From contig JAFAGI010000025.1 in NCBI GenBank assembly GCA_023422835.1, forward strand, positions 1 to 64,000: a stretch of 64,000 bases of DNA, read 5' to 3'. Positions 46,911-55,396 of the stretch are shown one piece after another (positions within the stretch are counted from its first letter, which is position 1; each line of letters starts with the position of its first letter). The notes beneath the pieces are model-generated. The model ran no database searches and was not told the origin of the DNA. It saw nothing but the letters and a program-made list of their open reading frames with translations. The DNA is from Bacteroidota bacterium. GTDB lineage: Bacteria; Bacteroidota; Bacteroidia; Chitinophagales; Chitinophagaceae. Position numbers and translations under genes: made by a program.

Positions 46911-47015
46911 GAGGCTGTTTCCAAATCCGGGGCAGCCTCTTTTATTTGGCAGAGGATGGAGAAAGTTTTTATTAAGCAATGCTCAACGCTGCATTTACTT
47001 TTTATACATCCTCTT
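46911..47015 (+). repeat. Terminator-associated dispersed repeat, copy 2
   Basis: GAGGCTG (46911-46917) and CAGCCTC (46933-46939), helped by inner G-U pairs, form the foldase terminator, followed by TTTTATTT. About 70 more nt match copy 1 at 29040, with shared runs such as AAGCAATGCTCA versus AAGCAATTCTCA and TATACATC. Confidence 0.7.
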
Positions 47016-47177
47016 TTTTGTTGGATGCACACATATGATTGATATTAATTTAGCGTACAGCAAAGATTGAAGCAAGAACATTTTCAATTAAAACTTTTAG
47101 AAAAAGCAGGCATGGCCTGGAAAATCTTCTTGGAAAAATGTAGCTGTTGGGTTTTTATGGTTAATTGCCCGCTTGGC

Positions 47178-48359
47178 TCAGAGGCTGGCAGCAGAAGCTA
47201 CTTTGTGTATAGTGCGGAGGTTTACAACCCACAACACCAGCAGCACAAGCAGCGCTACCATGATAGTGTAGACAGAAAGCAACGGGCTCACAAACATGTG
47301 CTGTGTCTTTAAATAAACAAATAAGATATATTGGAACACAGCCACCACAATCAGCATCACCAATGTGATAAATATATTCTGAGGGAAAAACTCTTTCATC
47401 AGAAATTTCTTCAGTTGCGTAGGCGATGAACCCAGCGTGATCAATAATTTTATCTCTTCCCTGCTGGCCATAATGGTAAGCTCGATGAATAGGGTAAAAA
47501 TCAGTAAAGCAAATAAAAGCATTGCCAGGCCGGTACCCCAGGAAATGCCTACTACAAAATTTACTACCTGCCGGTATTTGCTGAAACGGGTTTTTTCGGT
47601 GTCTGTTTTTAAGCCTTTGCTTTCCAGGTATTGTGTCAGTTGCGGGTTACCGGGATCTTCTGTGCGTATCACCACACGCGAGGGATTAGCTGCCTGTGCA
47701 CTGCCAAACTTTTCATTGGCCCATTCCATAAATGGTTGCGGCACCAGTATAGAAGATATCCTGTCGCTGAAGCCTACTACCTTTGCGGGGTATTGCGTTT
47801 GCCCTGAAGGCGCAAAAATAGTGATCTGTAGAGGAATCTGTGTAACCACCTCCTGTGTGAGTTGCGGTGAACCGGCAGAAGCTGCGTATCCGAAATTATA
47901 AAGATCAAGAAATGAATTAGGAACTACAACCGGGATGAATTGTGCGTTCTCATCCCAGCGCCACTCCGGGCCACTGATGTCAAGAAATTCGTCTGGCACA
48001 CTTTCGAAAAACAGGTCTGTAGAAAATGGCAGCAGGCTGCCGCTGATAGCCACCCTGAAACGGCTGGCTGTGATCAATCCTACAGACTTAATAAAAGGCC
48101 TGCTTCGCAGATCCTCGATCTCCTGCTGCGAGAGTTGTGTATTGCCTATGTTGGCGCTGGTAACTGCTTTGTTGATCACCAGGAAATTGGCTATGCTGTC
48201 CTGGTTTGATCTGCCATGCAGCAGCTCATTATAATCTGCCTGCAACTGCACCGCAGCCAGTATCAACAGCATGGCAATGCCTAAGCCTGTCACTGCCATT
48301 AATTTGCGCCATCGGCCGGAGCCCGTCTTGATCAGTTTTTTTAAAAGTTTCTCCAGCAT
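47178..48359 (-). CDS. ABC transporter permease (FtsX/MacB-like)
   Basis: A 393-residue permease with one membrane helix near 20-40, a periplasmic domain of about 220 residues and three helices near 270-295, 328-350 and 362-385. The layout matches the FtsX/MacB group, and MASREEIKLLITLGSSPTQL resembles the coupling segment. Its ATG overlaps the TAA of the ATPase gene (TAATG), so the two proteins form one transporter. The substrate is unknown; such pairs often export lipoproteins or peptides. Confidence 0.82.
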   Translation of the reverse strand: MLEKLLKKLIKTGSGRWRKLMAVTGLGIAMLLILAAVQLQADYNELLHGRSNQDSIANFLVINKAVTSANIGNTQLSQQEIEDLRSRPFIKSVGLITASRFRVAISGSLLPFSTDLFFESVPDEFLDISGPEWRWDENAQFIPVVVPNSFLDLYNFGYAASAGSPQLTQEVVTQIPLQITIFAPSGQTQYPAKVVGFSDRISSILVPQPFMEWANEKFGSAQAANPSRVVIRTEDPGNPQLTQYLESKGLKTDTEKTRFSKYRQVVNFVVGISWGTGLAMLLFALLIFTLFIELTIMASREEIKLLITLGSSPTQLKKFLMKEFFPQNIFITLVMLIVVAVFQYILFVYLKTQHMFVSPLLSVYTIMVALLVLLVLWVVNLRTIHKVASAASL

Positions 48360-49006
48360 TATAAAGTCAGGTAATGTGTGTAGTTAAAGTTGTTGTCTTC
48401 ATCCAGGTCTGTAAGTACAAAGCCTGCGTCCCTGGTTGTGCATTCTTCGGCAATCAGGGCGGCTGCAAGGGCTGTATTCTCGTTATCCAGGTGACTGAAA
48501 GGCTCATCCATCAGCAAAATTTCAAAAGGCTGCATCAGCGCACGGATGATGGCTATTCTCTGCTGCTCACCATAACTGCACAATCCGGCACGCTGATCAA
48601 GAATGTGCGCAATCCTTAACCTTGCCGACATCGCATCAATTTTTTCAGGTGGATAATATGGCGTTTGCAATACCCTGTTCAGCTCTATATTCTCTCTGGC
48701 TGTAAGGTTTTCAAACAACCGTAAATCCTGGAATATAATGCTGATACGGCTTTGCCGTAATGTGGCAAGTTCATCCCCGCTAATAGACCTGAGGTCTTTG
48801 TTTTCTATGGAAATCTGTCCCATGTAATCCTGGCGCAATTTATAGATCAGGTGTATGAGCGTGGTTTTTCCGGTGCCGCTCGGCGCTTTAATCTTTATCC
48901 ATTGCTGCTGATCAAAAATCAAATCCTTATTCCATACATCGGAATTGCGTTTTAACAACACATCTTTTAGCGGCACAGGCACCAACCTGCTGATTTGTAT
49001 TTGCAT
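48359..49006 (-). CDS. ABC transporter ATP-binding protein
   Basis: A 215-residue ATPase subunit. Walker A is APSGTGKTT (near 40-48), the signature is CSYGEQQRIAII in place of the more usual LSGGQ, and Walker B is ILLMDEPFSHLD. The changed signature still keeps the Ser and the second Gly-Glu-Gln. It is first in a two-gene operon with the permease. Confidence 0.93.
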   Translation of the reverse strand: MQIQISRLVPVPLKDVLLKRNSDVWNKDLIFDQQQWIKIKAPSGTGKTTLIHLIYKLRQDYMGQISIENKDLRSISGDELATLRQSRISIIFQDLRLFENLTARENIELNRVLQTPYYPPEKIDAMSARLRIAHILDQRAGLCSYGEQQRIAIIRALMQPFEILLMDEPFSHLDNENTALAAALIAEECTTRDAGFVLTDLDEDNNFNYTHYLTL

Positions 49007-49403
49007 ATAGCTAAGTTAGTTAAGTATAAGGTATTTTAATTTAAATTTTTTGGTAAAAGACCAATGGCAGATTTAAAAACATCTTACTCTTTATTACCTT
49101 ATAAAACTGGGTTCCCTTTTTGTATATAACTGTAAGGCCCCTGTTGCTTCGCGGATATTGATGTATTTGAGGAATTATGAAGACCTATGCAATCCATTTG
49201 TACATGTATTAAGCCATATTATGCGTATTAAAATCCAGGCATAATTATTCAGAATTATCGGCTATAGCTTTTGTTTTTATCAGTAAAACCATCACATCTA
49301 TAACAAGTTCGTAAAACTATTATTATTCTTTAGATATTTTGCAAACCTTTATTTACTTTTGAACGGTTCGGCTATTGTGGAAACAGCGTTACTGATAATA
49401 ATG
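49007..49403. other. Intergenic region upstream of etfBA
   Basis: About 400 bp between the divergent ABC operon and leader copy C. It holds the TACTTTTG box at 49354 and AT-rich DNA; no short gene was found. Confidence 0.45.
49354..49361 (+). promoter_or_regulatory. -7 promoter box TACTTTTG before etfB
   Basis: Identical to the box before leader copy A. It predicts a 5' leader of about 145 nt that contains the whole of leader copy C. The -33 element is not clear. Confidence 0.5.
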
Positions 49404-49513
49404 CATAAAATAACCATAAAGATTGAGCATCTGCATCAACCGGCAATGAGTATTGAATCTAAAAAGATGGTTATTCCACGTGGCAAACAGAAAAAATTAA
49501 ATATTAACAGATG
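49404..49513 (+). repeat. Dispersed leader element, copy C, with a mini-ORF coupled to etfB
   Basis: AATAACC (49409-49415) is the exact complement of GGTTATT (49469-49475). The conserved CAACCGGCAATG opens a 22-codon ORF at 49446 that reads MSIESKKMVIPRGKQKKL and four more residues. Its TGA (49512-49514) overlaps the etfB ATG (49511-49513), an ATGA overlap typical of translational coupling. Confidence 0.75.
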
Positions 49514-50233
49514 AAAATTTTAGTTGCAATAAGTAAAGTGCCTGATACTACTACAAAGATCAGCTTAAAAGACGATAAGATAAATGAAGATGGCGTACAA
49601 TGGGTGATCAATCCTTATGATGAGTGGTACGCGCTGGTGAAAGCTATTGAAATAAAAGAAAAAGATGCTGCTACGCATGTAAGTGTCTTAAATGTAGGAG
49701 GTAGCGCCTCTGATGCCATATTGCGCAAGGCTTTGGCTTATGGTGCAGATGAAGCTATACGGGTAGATGCTGAAGCCAAAGACAGTTATTTCGTTGCAGC
49801 ACAAATTGCAGAAGTGGCTAAAGAATTTGACCTGGTGCTCACCGGAAAAGAATCTATTGATTACAGCCAGGGAATAGTTGGCGGTATTGCAGCAGCATTG
49901 CTGGATGTGCCATATGCAGCTATGGCCACAAGCCTGGAAGTGAACGGCGATAAGGTTGTGGTGACCAGGCAAACCGAAGGCGGCGAACAAAAAGAACAGA
50001 TCACATTGCCGGCAGTAATCAGCTGTACCAAAGGTATGGCAGCTCAACGTATTCCCAATATGCGCGGCATAATGGCTGCACGTACCAAACCGCTTAATAC
50101 CGTTGCTGCAGTTGAGGCTGATACATTAACCGAAGTAGTATCCTATGAATTACCGCAGCCTAAATCCGGCGTACAGATGCTGAACAGCGTTGATGAATTG
50201 GTTGCTGTTCTGAAAGAAAAAAAAATGATTTAA
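49511..50233 (+). CDS. etfB: Electron transfer flavoprotein subunit beta
   Basis: A 240-residue EtfB. With EtfA it carries electrons from acyl-CoA dehydrogenases to the respiratory chain. MKILVAISKVPDTTTKI, AYGADEAIRVD and LVLTGKESIDYSQGIVGGIAAAL are the conserved segments (the last binds AMP). It stands 18 bp before etfA. Translation may be controlled by the mini-ORF that overlaps its start codon. Confidence 0.96.
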   Translation: MKILVAISKVPDTTTKISLKDDKINEDGVQWVINPYDEWYALVKAIEIKEKDAATHVSVLNVGGSASDAILRKALAYGADEAIRVDAEAKDSYFVAAQIAEVAKEFDLVLTGKESIDYSQGIVGGIAAALLDVPYAAMATSLEVNGDKVVVTRQTEGGEQKEQITLPAVISCTKGMAAQRIPNMRGIMAARTKPLNTVAAVEADTLTEVVSYELPQPKSGVQMLNSVDELVAVLKEKKMI

Positions 50234-50251
50234 TCTATAAAAACTATTATA

Positions 50252-51205
50252 ATGCCAGTACTGATATATATAGATCATTCAGAAGGAAAAATAAAAAAAG
50301 GTTCTCTGGAAGCGCTTGCTTACGGCGCAGCGCTTGCCAGGCAAACTCAAACAGAAGCACATGGTTTTCTTGCAGGAAGTTTTCCTGAAGAGCTTGCTTT
50401 ATTAGGCAAATACGGCATCACAAAAGTGTATCATGCTAAACCAGATGAGGCGATAAGTGATGCAGCTTTGGTAAAAGCCATTGAACAGGTTGTAAGTTCT
50501 TCAAATGCTGATACATTGGTATTCTCCTTTAATCAAACAGCAAAAACACTGGCACCACTACTGGCTGCAAGGCTAGGAGCAGGATTGGTAACAGGTGCGG
50601 TTGCACTACCGGAAACAGCAGCTGGTTTTGTGGTGAAAAAAGCTATTTACTCCGGAAAAGCATTCGCCAAAATACGCATCAATTCAGCAGTAAAGATCGT
50701 ATGCATCAACCAGAATATTTTTGATATTACAGAAACTACAGGTAATGCTGAGGTAACAGATATACCTTTAACAGCCACGGACAATCACATACAGCTAGTT
50801 GAGAAGAAGAAAAATACAGAACAAGTTTCACTTACTGATGCAGAAATTGTTGTTGCAGGCGGCATGGGGCTGAAAGGTCCTGAAAACTGGCACCTGATCA
50901 CTGATCTTGCCAACGCGCTAGATGCCGCCGCCGCCTGTAGCCGCCCTGTGTCTGACAATGGCTGGAGGCCGCACCACGAACATGTAGGACAGACAGGTAC
51001 GCAGATAGCGCCTAATTTGTACATTGCTGTGGGCATATCAGGCGCCATTCAACACATCGGTGGTGTAAACCGCAGTAAAATAATAGCAGCTATTAATAAA
51101 GATGCTGATGCGCCGATTTTTAAAGTAGCGGATTACGGAATGACAGGTGACCTTTTTGAAATTGTGCCGCAACTAACCGAAGCCATTAAGAAAGCGCGCT
51201 CCTGA
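50252..51205 (+). CDS. etfA: Electron transfer flavoprotein subunit alpha
   Basis: A 317-residue EtfA. The C-terminal FAD domain holds VVAGGMGLKGPENWHLI, SRPVSDNGWRPHHEHVGQTG and AVGISGAIQHIGGV, all typical. It forms the heterodimer with EtfB, binds FAD and works in fatty-acid or amino-acid oxidation. It is the second gene of the operon, ended by a hairpin 32 bp after the stop. Confidence 0.97.
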   Translation: MPVLIYIDHSEGKIKKGSLEALAYGAALARQTQTEAHGFLAGSFPEELALLGKYGITKVYHAKPDEAISDAALVKAIEQVVSSSNADTLVFSFNQTAKTLAPLLAARLGAGLVTGAVALPETAAGFVVKKAIYSGKAFAKIRINSAVKIVCINQNIFDITETTGNAEVTDIPLTATDNHIQLVEKKKNTEQVSLTDAEIVVAGGMGLKGPENWHLITDLANALDAAAACSRPVSDNGWRPHHEHVGQTGTQIAPNLYIAVGISGAIQHIGGVNRSKIIAAINKDADAPIFKVADYGMTGDLFEIVPQLTEAIKKARS

Positions 51206-51237
51206 CACATTTTTGAATACTATAATACTATTTCAAA

Positions 51238-51275
51238 GAGGCTGTCCGTCAAAGGTCAGCCTCTCGTATTTTCTA
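51238..51275 (+). terminator. Terminator after etfA
   Basis: GAGGCTG (51238-51244) and CAGCCTC (51257-51263) form the stem and TCGTATTTTC follows. The stem is the same as in the terminators at 29040 and 46911, but the DNA after it does not match. Confidence 0.75.
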
Positions 51276-51366
51276 CATTTACTCATACCTGTAAGCATAG
51301 ATTTCAAATATTAATTTCCAAGCGCTCCTTGTACTTCAAACATCGCCTGCGATTAGCAGGGAAAAT

Positions 51367-52272
51367 TTACTTAAGCAGATAGGTAACACCTTCACGGGCT
51401 ATTTCTGTATTTTCAAACACCTGTCTGGCCTCAGATTCAAAAGGTTCAAGGAATTCATATTTACTGCTGAAATGGCCTATCATCAAGCGTTTGACATTTG
51501 CTCTTCTAGCTATAGTAGCTGCCTGCTCCGCCGTGGAGTGAAAACGTTTAAAAGCTTTCTCTTCCATATCTTTCAGGTAAGTAGATTCATGATAGATCAT
51601 ATCTGCATCAGCAATATGGTGCAGGAAACTATCGGTGAATAAAGTATCGGCACAATAGGCATATACTTTTCCTTTAGGCGGATCAATGGTGAGTAGTTTA
51701 TTCGGAATAATATTTCCCTCTGAGGTCATATAATCCTCACCCTTTTTTATGGAATAATAAGCAGCAGTAGGGATAAGATATTTTTTCACCGCTTCAATAT
51801 TCAGTTTCCTTAGCTTTTGTTTTTGCATGATCGCGAATCCCCAGCATTCTATACGGTGTTTTACCCTGAAACATTTTACGGTAAATGTATTGCTGTGAGC
51901 AATTTCCCCCTCTTCTTTCAAAGGGTAGCGATGAATGGTATAAGGGAATTCGCTGTCTGCCAGCTGCATCTGCAGGTCAATTAATCCAAACAATGGCTCG
52001 GGTGCAAATAAGTGCAGATCATCTTTTCTTCCTATTAGTGCAAAAGAATTCAGCAGGCCGATCAGACCGAAATAATGATCGCCATGCAGGTGGGAAATAA
52101 AAATATAATTTATTTTGCTTCTTTTAATCTTATACCTGTGCATCTGCATTTGCGTGCCTTCGCCACAATCCAGCAGCAATACCTGGTCGTCGATATAAAC
52201 AGCCTGTGAAGTAGGATGCCTTGTAGGCGTAGGTATAGCAGAATTATTTCCTAATATGGTGACGCCGAACAT
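51367..52272 (-). CDS. rnz: Ribonuclease Z
   Basis: A 301-residue RNase Z, a metallo-beta-lactamase-fold endonuclease that trims tRNA 3' ends. The metal motif HLHGDHYFGL (His61, His63, Asp65, His66) and LLDCGEGTQMQ are typical; YHESTYL and HSTAEQAA lie in the C-terminal half. Single minus-strand gene with a promoter region shared with the FKBP gene upstream on the same strand. Confidence 0.97.
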   Translation of the reverse strand: MFGVTILGNNSAIPTPTRHPTSQAVYIDDQVLLLDCGEGTQMQMHRYKIKRSKINYIFISHLHGDHYFGLIGLLNSFALIGRKDDLHLFAPEPLFGLIDLQMQLADSEFPYTIHRYPLKEEGEIAHSNTFTVKCFRVKHRIECWGFAIMQKQKLRKLNIEAVKKYLIPTAAYYSIKKGEDYMTSEGNIIPNKLLTIDPPKGKVYAYCADTLFTDSFLHHIADADMIYHESTYLKDMEEKAFKRFHSTAEQAATIARRANVKRLMIGHFSSKYEFLEPFESEARQVFENTEIAREGVTYLLK

Positions 52273-52292
52273 ATAAAAGTTTTTTACCGTAA

Positions 52293-52328
52293 ATAAAAAC
52301 TGTTGCTGACCAATATGATCTGCAACAG
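52293..52328 (-). terminator. Terminator after the FKBP gene
   Basis: CTGTTGC (52300-52306) and GCAACAG (52322-52328) pair. On the minus strand the stem is followed by TTTTTATTT, as in a rho-independent terminator. Confidence 0.8.
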
Positions 52329-52349
52329 TCTCTGATAAATCATTACGTT

Positions 52350-52811
52350 CTATGGCATAATGATAGAAGATTTTCCCGGGGCTATATCTACCAGCTCAAT
52401 ATCGAAAGTAAGGTCTTTGCCTGCCAGCGGATGGTTGGCATCCAACAGCACAGTATTTTCCTTAATTTCTTTTATTACTACCTGGAATGTTTGTCCCTGG
52501 TCGTTGCTCATTTGTAGTGGCATGCCTACCTGCAGTTGAGATATCATGTCGGCAGGGAATTGTTCTTTAGGAAACTCCACCACCTGGTCTTCAGAAGACT
52601 GGCCATAAGCCTGGTCTGCCGGTATATTTACTGTTCTTTTTTCACCAATTGCAAGCCCTGTAACACCTTCATCAAATCCCGGTATCACCTGTCCGCTACC
52701 CACTTCAAACTCAAGCGGCTCGCGTCCTTCACTGCTGTCGAACGTAGTGCCGTCCGTTAATTTACCGTGATAATGAACTTTTACCTTATCACCTTTCTTT
52801 GCTGTTTGCAT
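52350..52811 (-). CDS. FKBP-type peptidylprolyl isomerase (SlyD-like)
   Basis: A 153-residue FKBP of the SlyD type. [20 protein letters not shown] and [20 protein letters not shown] are the first half of the FKBP fold; an inserted-flap domain (about 70-120) is followed by [16 protein letters not shown]. No long His-rich tail is present, unlike E. coli SlyD, so it is less likely a nickel chaperone. It catalyses proline isomerisation and has chaperone activity. Confidence 0.94.
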   Translation of the reverse strand: MQTAKKGDKVKVHYHGKLTDGTTFDSSEGREPLEFEVGSGQVIPGFDEGVTGLAIGEKRTVNIPADQAYGQSSEDQVVEFPKEQFPADMISQLQVGMPLQMSNDQGQTFQVVIKEIKENTVLLDANHPLAGKDLTFDIELVDIAPGKSSIIMP

Positions 52812-52922
52812 AAAATAGTCGTATTTTTATGGAAAGGTAATCATTAATTTTTATTATTTTTATATCGCACTGTTAATATCAACCTATTTAATTGCCAATC
52901 CTTCAACTACATAATTTTTAAC

Positions 52923-53018
52923 ATGAAATAACCATAAAGATTAGGAATATATAACAACCGCGAATGAATAAAGGCTATTCCATGTGACCATAAAGAAAAA
53001 ATAAAAAATATACACATG
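52923..53018 (+). repeat. Dispersed leader element, copy D
   Basis: AATAACC (52927-52933) faces GGCTATT (52973-52979) with one mismatch. A second possible pair, GGAAT with ATTCC, lies inside. The mini-ORF at 52964-52987 encodes MNKGYSM, as in copy A but with TCC instead of TCT for the Ser. The unit ends AAAAATATACACATG, whose ATG starts the DUF1343 gene. Confidence 0.75.
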
Positions 53019-54230
53019 AAAAATTTACTGGTTCTCTTTGCAGCAATGTTTATTATAAACGGATGCATCTCTCAGCAAGCTTTTCTCCCGCAAAAAACAA
53101 CGGGTGAAATTTATCCCGGAGCTTACCAAACCGAAATGTACTTACCCTTACTGAAAGGAAAACGTGTAGCTATTTTTGCCAACCACACTTCAACCATTGA
53201 TAAAAATCACCTGGTAGATTCGTTACAAAAACTCAGTGTGAACATCATAAAGATATTTGGGCCTGAACATGGGTTTCGCGGTACTGCTGACGCTGGAGAA
53301 CATGTGGCCAGCTATATAGACAAAGAATCGGGTATACAGGTAATTTCATTGTATGGCGGCAAAAGCAAACCATCTGCTGATGACCTCAAAGATGTAGACA
53401 TCATGCTGTTTGACCTGCAGGATGTAGGCGTGCGTTTTTATACCTACATCAACTCAATGCAGCGTTTTATGGAAAGCGCTATCGACAACAGCAAGCCGCT
53501 GATTATTCTTGACCGCCCCAATCCGATTGGCTTTATAATCGACGGCCCGGTGCTCGACCGCAAATATACCAGCGGCGTAGGCATGCAACCTGTGCCAGTA
53601 GCGTACGGCATGACCATGGGAGAATATGCACGCATGCTGATCGGTGAAAAATGGCTGAGGACAACCAAGGCTTACGACAACAACATTGACATACAAATCA
53701 TTCCTTGTAAAAATTATACACACCAGGGCCGCTATGTACTACCGGTAAAACCTTCGCCGAACCTGCCGGATATGTCTTCGATTTATCACTATCCCTCAAC
53801 TTGTTTTTTTGAGGGAACCACCCTGAGTGAAGGACGCGGCACTGATCATCCTTTTGAAATATTTGGTCATCCGAGCCTTCCAAAACACCTGTTTTCTTTT
53901 ACACCGCGCTCAACAGATGGCGCTAAAAACCCTAAGCTGAAAGATCAGCTTTGTTATGGCTGGAACATACACGGCCAGGCAACTCCCACCAGAATTGAAT
54001 TGAGATATCTGCTGGAAGCTTACCGACTGTTTCCCGATAAAACTAAATTCTTCCTGCAATCAAAATCAACTGCACCTGAAGCACAATTCTTTAACAAGCT
54101 TGCGGGTAATGATCAGCTGATGAAGCAGATGATAGCCGGAAAATCTGAAAAAGAAATCAGGGCCTCGTGGAAAAAAGACCTGGAAGCATTTAAAAAAATA
54201 AGAGCTAAGTATTTGTTGTACGCAGATTGA
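53016..54230 (+). CDS. DUF1343 (NamZ-type exo-beta-N-acetylmuramidase) lipoprotein
   Basis: A 404-residue lipoprotein (FAAMFIINGC, Cys at 17) of the DUF1343 family. The Bacillus subtilis member NamZ removes terminal N-acetylmuramic acid from peptidoglycan fragments. Conserved parts are FANHTSTIDKNHLVDSL, KIFGPEHGFRGTADAGE, DVGVRFYTYINSM and FEGTTLSEGRGTDHPFE. It would work in cell-wall turnover or recycling in the periplasm. It lies behind leader copy D. After its stop comes accessory DNA. Confidence 0.92.
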   Translation: MKNLLVLFAAMFIINGCISQQAFLPQKTTGEIYPGAYQTEMYLPLLKGKRVAIFANHTSTIDKNHLVDSLQKLSVNIIKIFGPEHGFRGTADAGEHVASYIDKESGIQVISLYGGKSKPSADDLKDVDIMLFDLQDVGVRFYTYINSMQRFMESAIDNSKPLIILDRPNPIGFIIDGPVLDRKYTSGVGMQPVPVAYGMTMGEYARMLIGEKWLRTTKAYDNNIDIQIIPCKNYTHQGRYVLPVKPSPNLPDMSSIYHYPSTCFFEGTTLSEGRGTDHPFEIFGHPSLPKHLFSFTPRSTDGAKNPKLKDQLCYGWNIHGQATPTRIELRYLLEAYRLFPDKTKFFLQSKSTAPEAQFFNKLAGNDQLMKQMIAGKSEKEIRASWKKDLEAFKKIRAKYLLYAD

Positions 54231-54242
54231 CGCGCTCATTAA

Positions 54243-54838
54243 ACTCAATATACTGCCGGCTCCGGGCCTTTTAACCGTCCTTTGAGGGGCCATAAACACG
54301 AATGTGGTAATTTTGTAGGCGTGGGTAAGGTGGACCTTAATATTGAAAAAGCTGGAAGCCACATGGAAGCGTTAACAGAAGCGATTTCAAAAAATAAATT
54401 AGAAAAAGATACATAGTTATTCAGAGGCTCAAAGGCCGTATATTTTAAAGGACTATTTGGCGTATCGCCGGCAGATGCTTTAAAAGCCAAGACAAATATA
54501 TCGGCATAAAAAGTGTAGATGAGGCGTTTGTATCGCAACGCCTATTTCCGGTAAAGGTTTTGCGTTGGAGCCTATACAATTTAGTATTAGCCCCTAAAGG
54601 TGCAGAAGGCGCATATCTTGAGCCGATAAGTCGTTTCGGCGGTGGTAAAAATACAGGTGGTAAATGGGATGGCGTATCTAAACAAAACGGATTAGGAGAT
54701 GAATTTGAATTTTTAATAAATAGCGGGTATACCTATGAACTATTAGACATAGCCCGTAAGGGTGATAAATTCGAGGTTACGGTTAAAATTCATGACCGCT
54801 CACAGAGTTATTGGGCAAATAAATTAAATAAAAAATAA
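54243..54838 (+). pseudogene. Broken ADP-ribosyltransferase toxin domain
   Basis: Reading from 54243 gives QYTAGSGPFNRPLRGHKHE, which resembles the start of ADP-ribosyltransferase exoenzyme domains (Y-T-x-x-S, then N-x-x-LR). LFRGSKAVYFKG follows (the catalytic Arg), but an in-frame TAG (54414-54416) lies just before it and the frame shifts near 54505. The last part, LVLAPKGAEGAYLEPISRFG and GDEFEFLINSGYTYEL, has the family's E-x-E pair. No start codon or secretion domain is present; only the C-terminal end of a larger polymorphic toxin remains. The 92-residue TTG-start frame at 54560 is part of this remnant. Confidence 0.7.
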
Positions 54839-54861
54839 AAAAAACACAAAATTATGGAATT

Positions 54862-55116
54862 ATGGAATTACGTTATTATAATGGTGAAGTTAAAAACCCA
54901 TTTTTAAAAAAGAATGAGAGTGCCGTAAGGACTTGGGAGCTTTTAGAGTCAAACCCGAGAGCGTATTGGTGGGAGTTTGAAACTACATATGGGCATAAGT
55001 TTTCGTCACCGCTCGAAGCAGTTGAGTGCTATGCTTATAAATACTCAGATTATGCACCTTTTACGCCTCAGCAAATTGTAAAAAGCTATAAAGACAACGC
55101 AATTAATAAACTTTAA
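54862..55116 (+). CDS. Small protein, possible immunity protein of the broken toxin
   Basis: An 84-residue acidic-aromatic cytoplasmic protein (MELRYYNGEVKNPFLKKNES, later YWWEFETTYGHKFSS and YKYSDYAPFT). I do not recognise the family. Its position directly after a toxin C-terminus is where polymorphic toxin systems keep their immunity gene, so that role is inferred from place only. A hairpin (55115-55142) follows its stop. Confidence 0.5.
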   Translation: MELRYYNGEVKNPFLKKNESAVRTWELLESNPRAYWWEFETTYGHKFSSPLEAVECYAYKYSDYAPFTPQQIVKSYKDNAINKL

Positions 55117-55142
55117 AATATTGAATTTGAAAACAATATTTT
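55115..55142 (+). terminator. Hairpin after the possible immunity gene
   Basis: AAAATATTG (55115-55123) and CAATATTTT (55134-55142) are exact complements; a weak A-T hairpin ending in T, overlapping the stop codon. It may work in both directions. Confidence 0.5.
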
Positions 55143-55151
55143 AACCAGTAA

Positions 55152-55176
55152 TGACGCAAAAACCTATGTTAGCGGC
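55152..55176 (+). other. Left end of the cassette-like unit, with a partial attC-like 3' half before it
   Basis: GACGCAAAAACCTATG then TTAGCGGC. The part before the G/T junction resembles the 3' arm of the attC-like site at 59708-59733 (ACGCAAA...AACC-GTTA). GTTAGCGG at 55168-55175 is the exact complement of CCGCTAAC at 59606-59613. An integron-type exchange point would lie after G55168. Confidence 0.5.
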
Positions 55177-55396
55177 AATGGTAGGACGACCGCACAACCC
55201 CAACAGTCCGACCTCTGACAGAGAACCACCGACACGAAAAAAATTAAAAAAAGCCCACCACACAGGAAAAATTTTTTGAGCCAACGCATTTGGCACATTT
55301 GGTTTGCCCGACACACAAGCCAACGCTTCGCAAACCAAAAGAGCCAAGCCACACCAAGCCCACCCACCACCCCGATTTTTATCAGGGCATTTTTTG
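55177..55396. other. C/A-rich non-coding flank of the cassette-like unit
   Basis: About 220 bp with strong strand bias (plus strand rich in C and A), no gene. It holds TTTGGTTTGC (55298-55307) with its exact complement at 55330-55339, and words such as GACACACAAGCCAACG that recur in the right flank (59420-59600). AAAAAATTAAA and GGAAAAATTTTT occur here in the order seen on the opposite strand of the right flank. Confidence 0.55.

Noticed and set aside
47067..47312. Plus-strand frame of 81 codons after the foldase
   Set aside because: It runs antisense into the ABC permease gene and has no family features; an ordinary shadow.
54560..54838. Separate 92-residue gene starting at TTG
   Set aside because: It continues in sense with the frames upstream once a frameshift is allowed, so it is the end of the broken ADP-ribosyltransferase rather than an independent gene.
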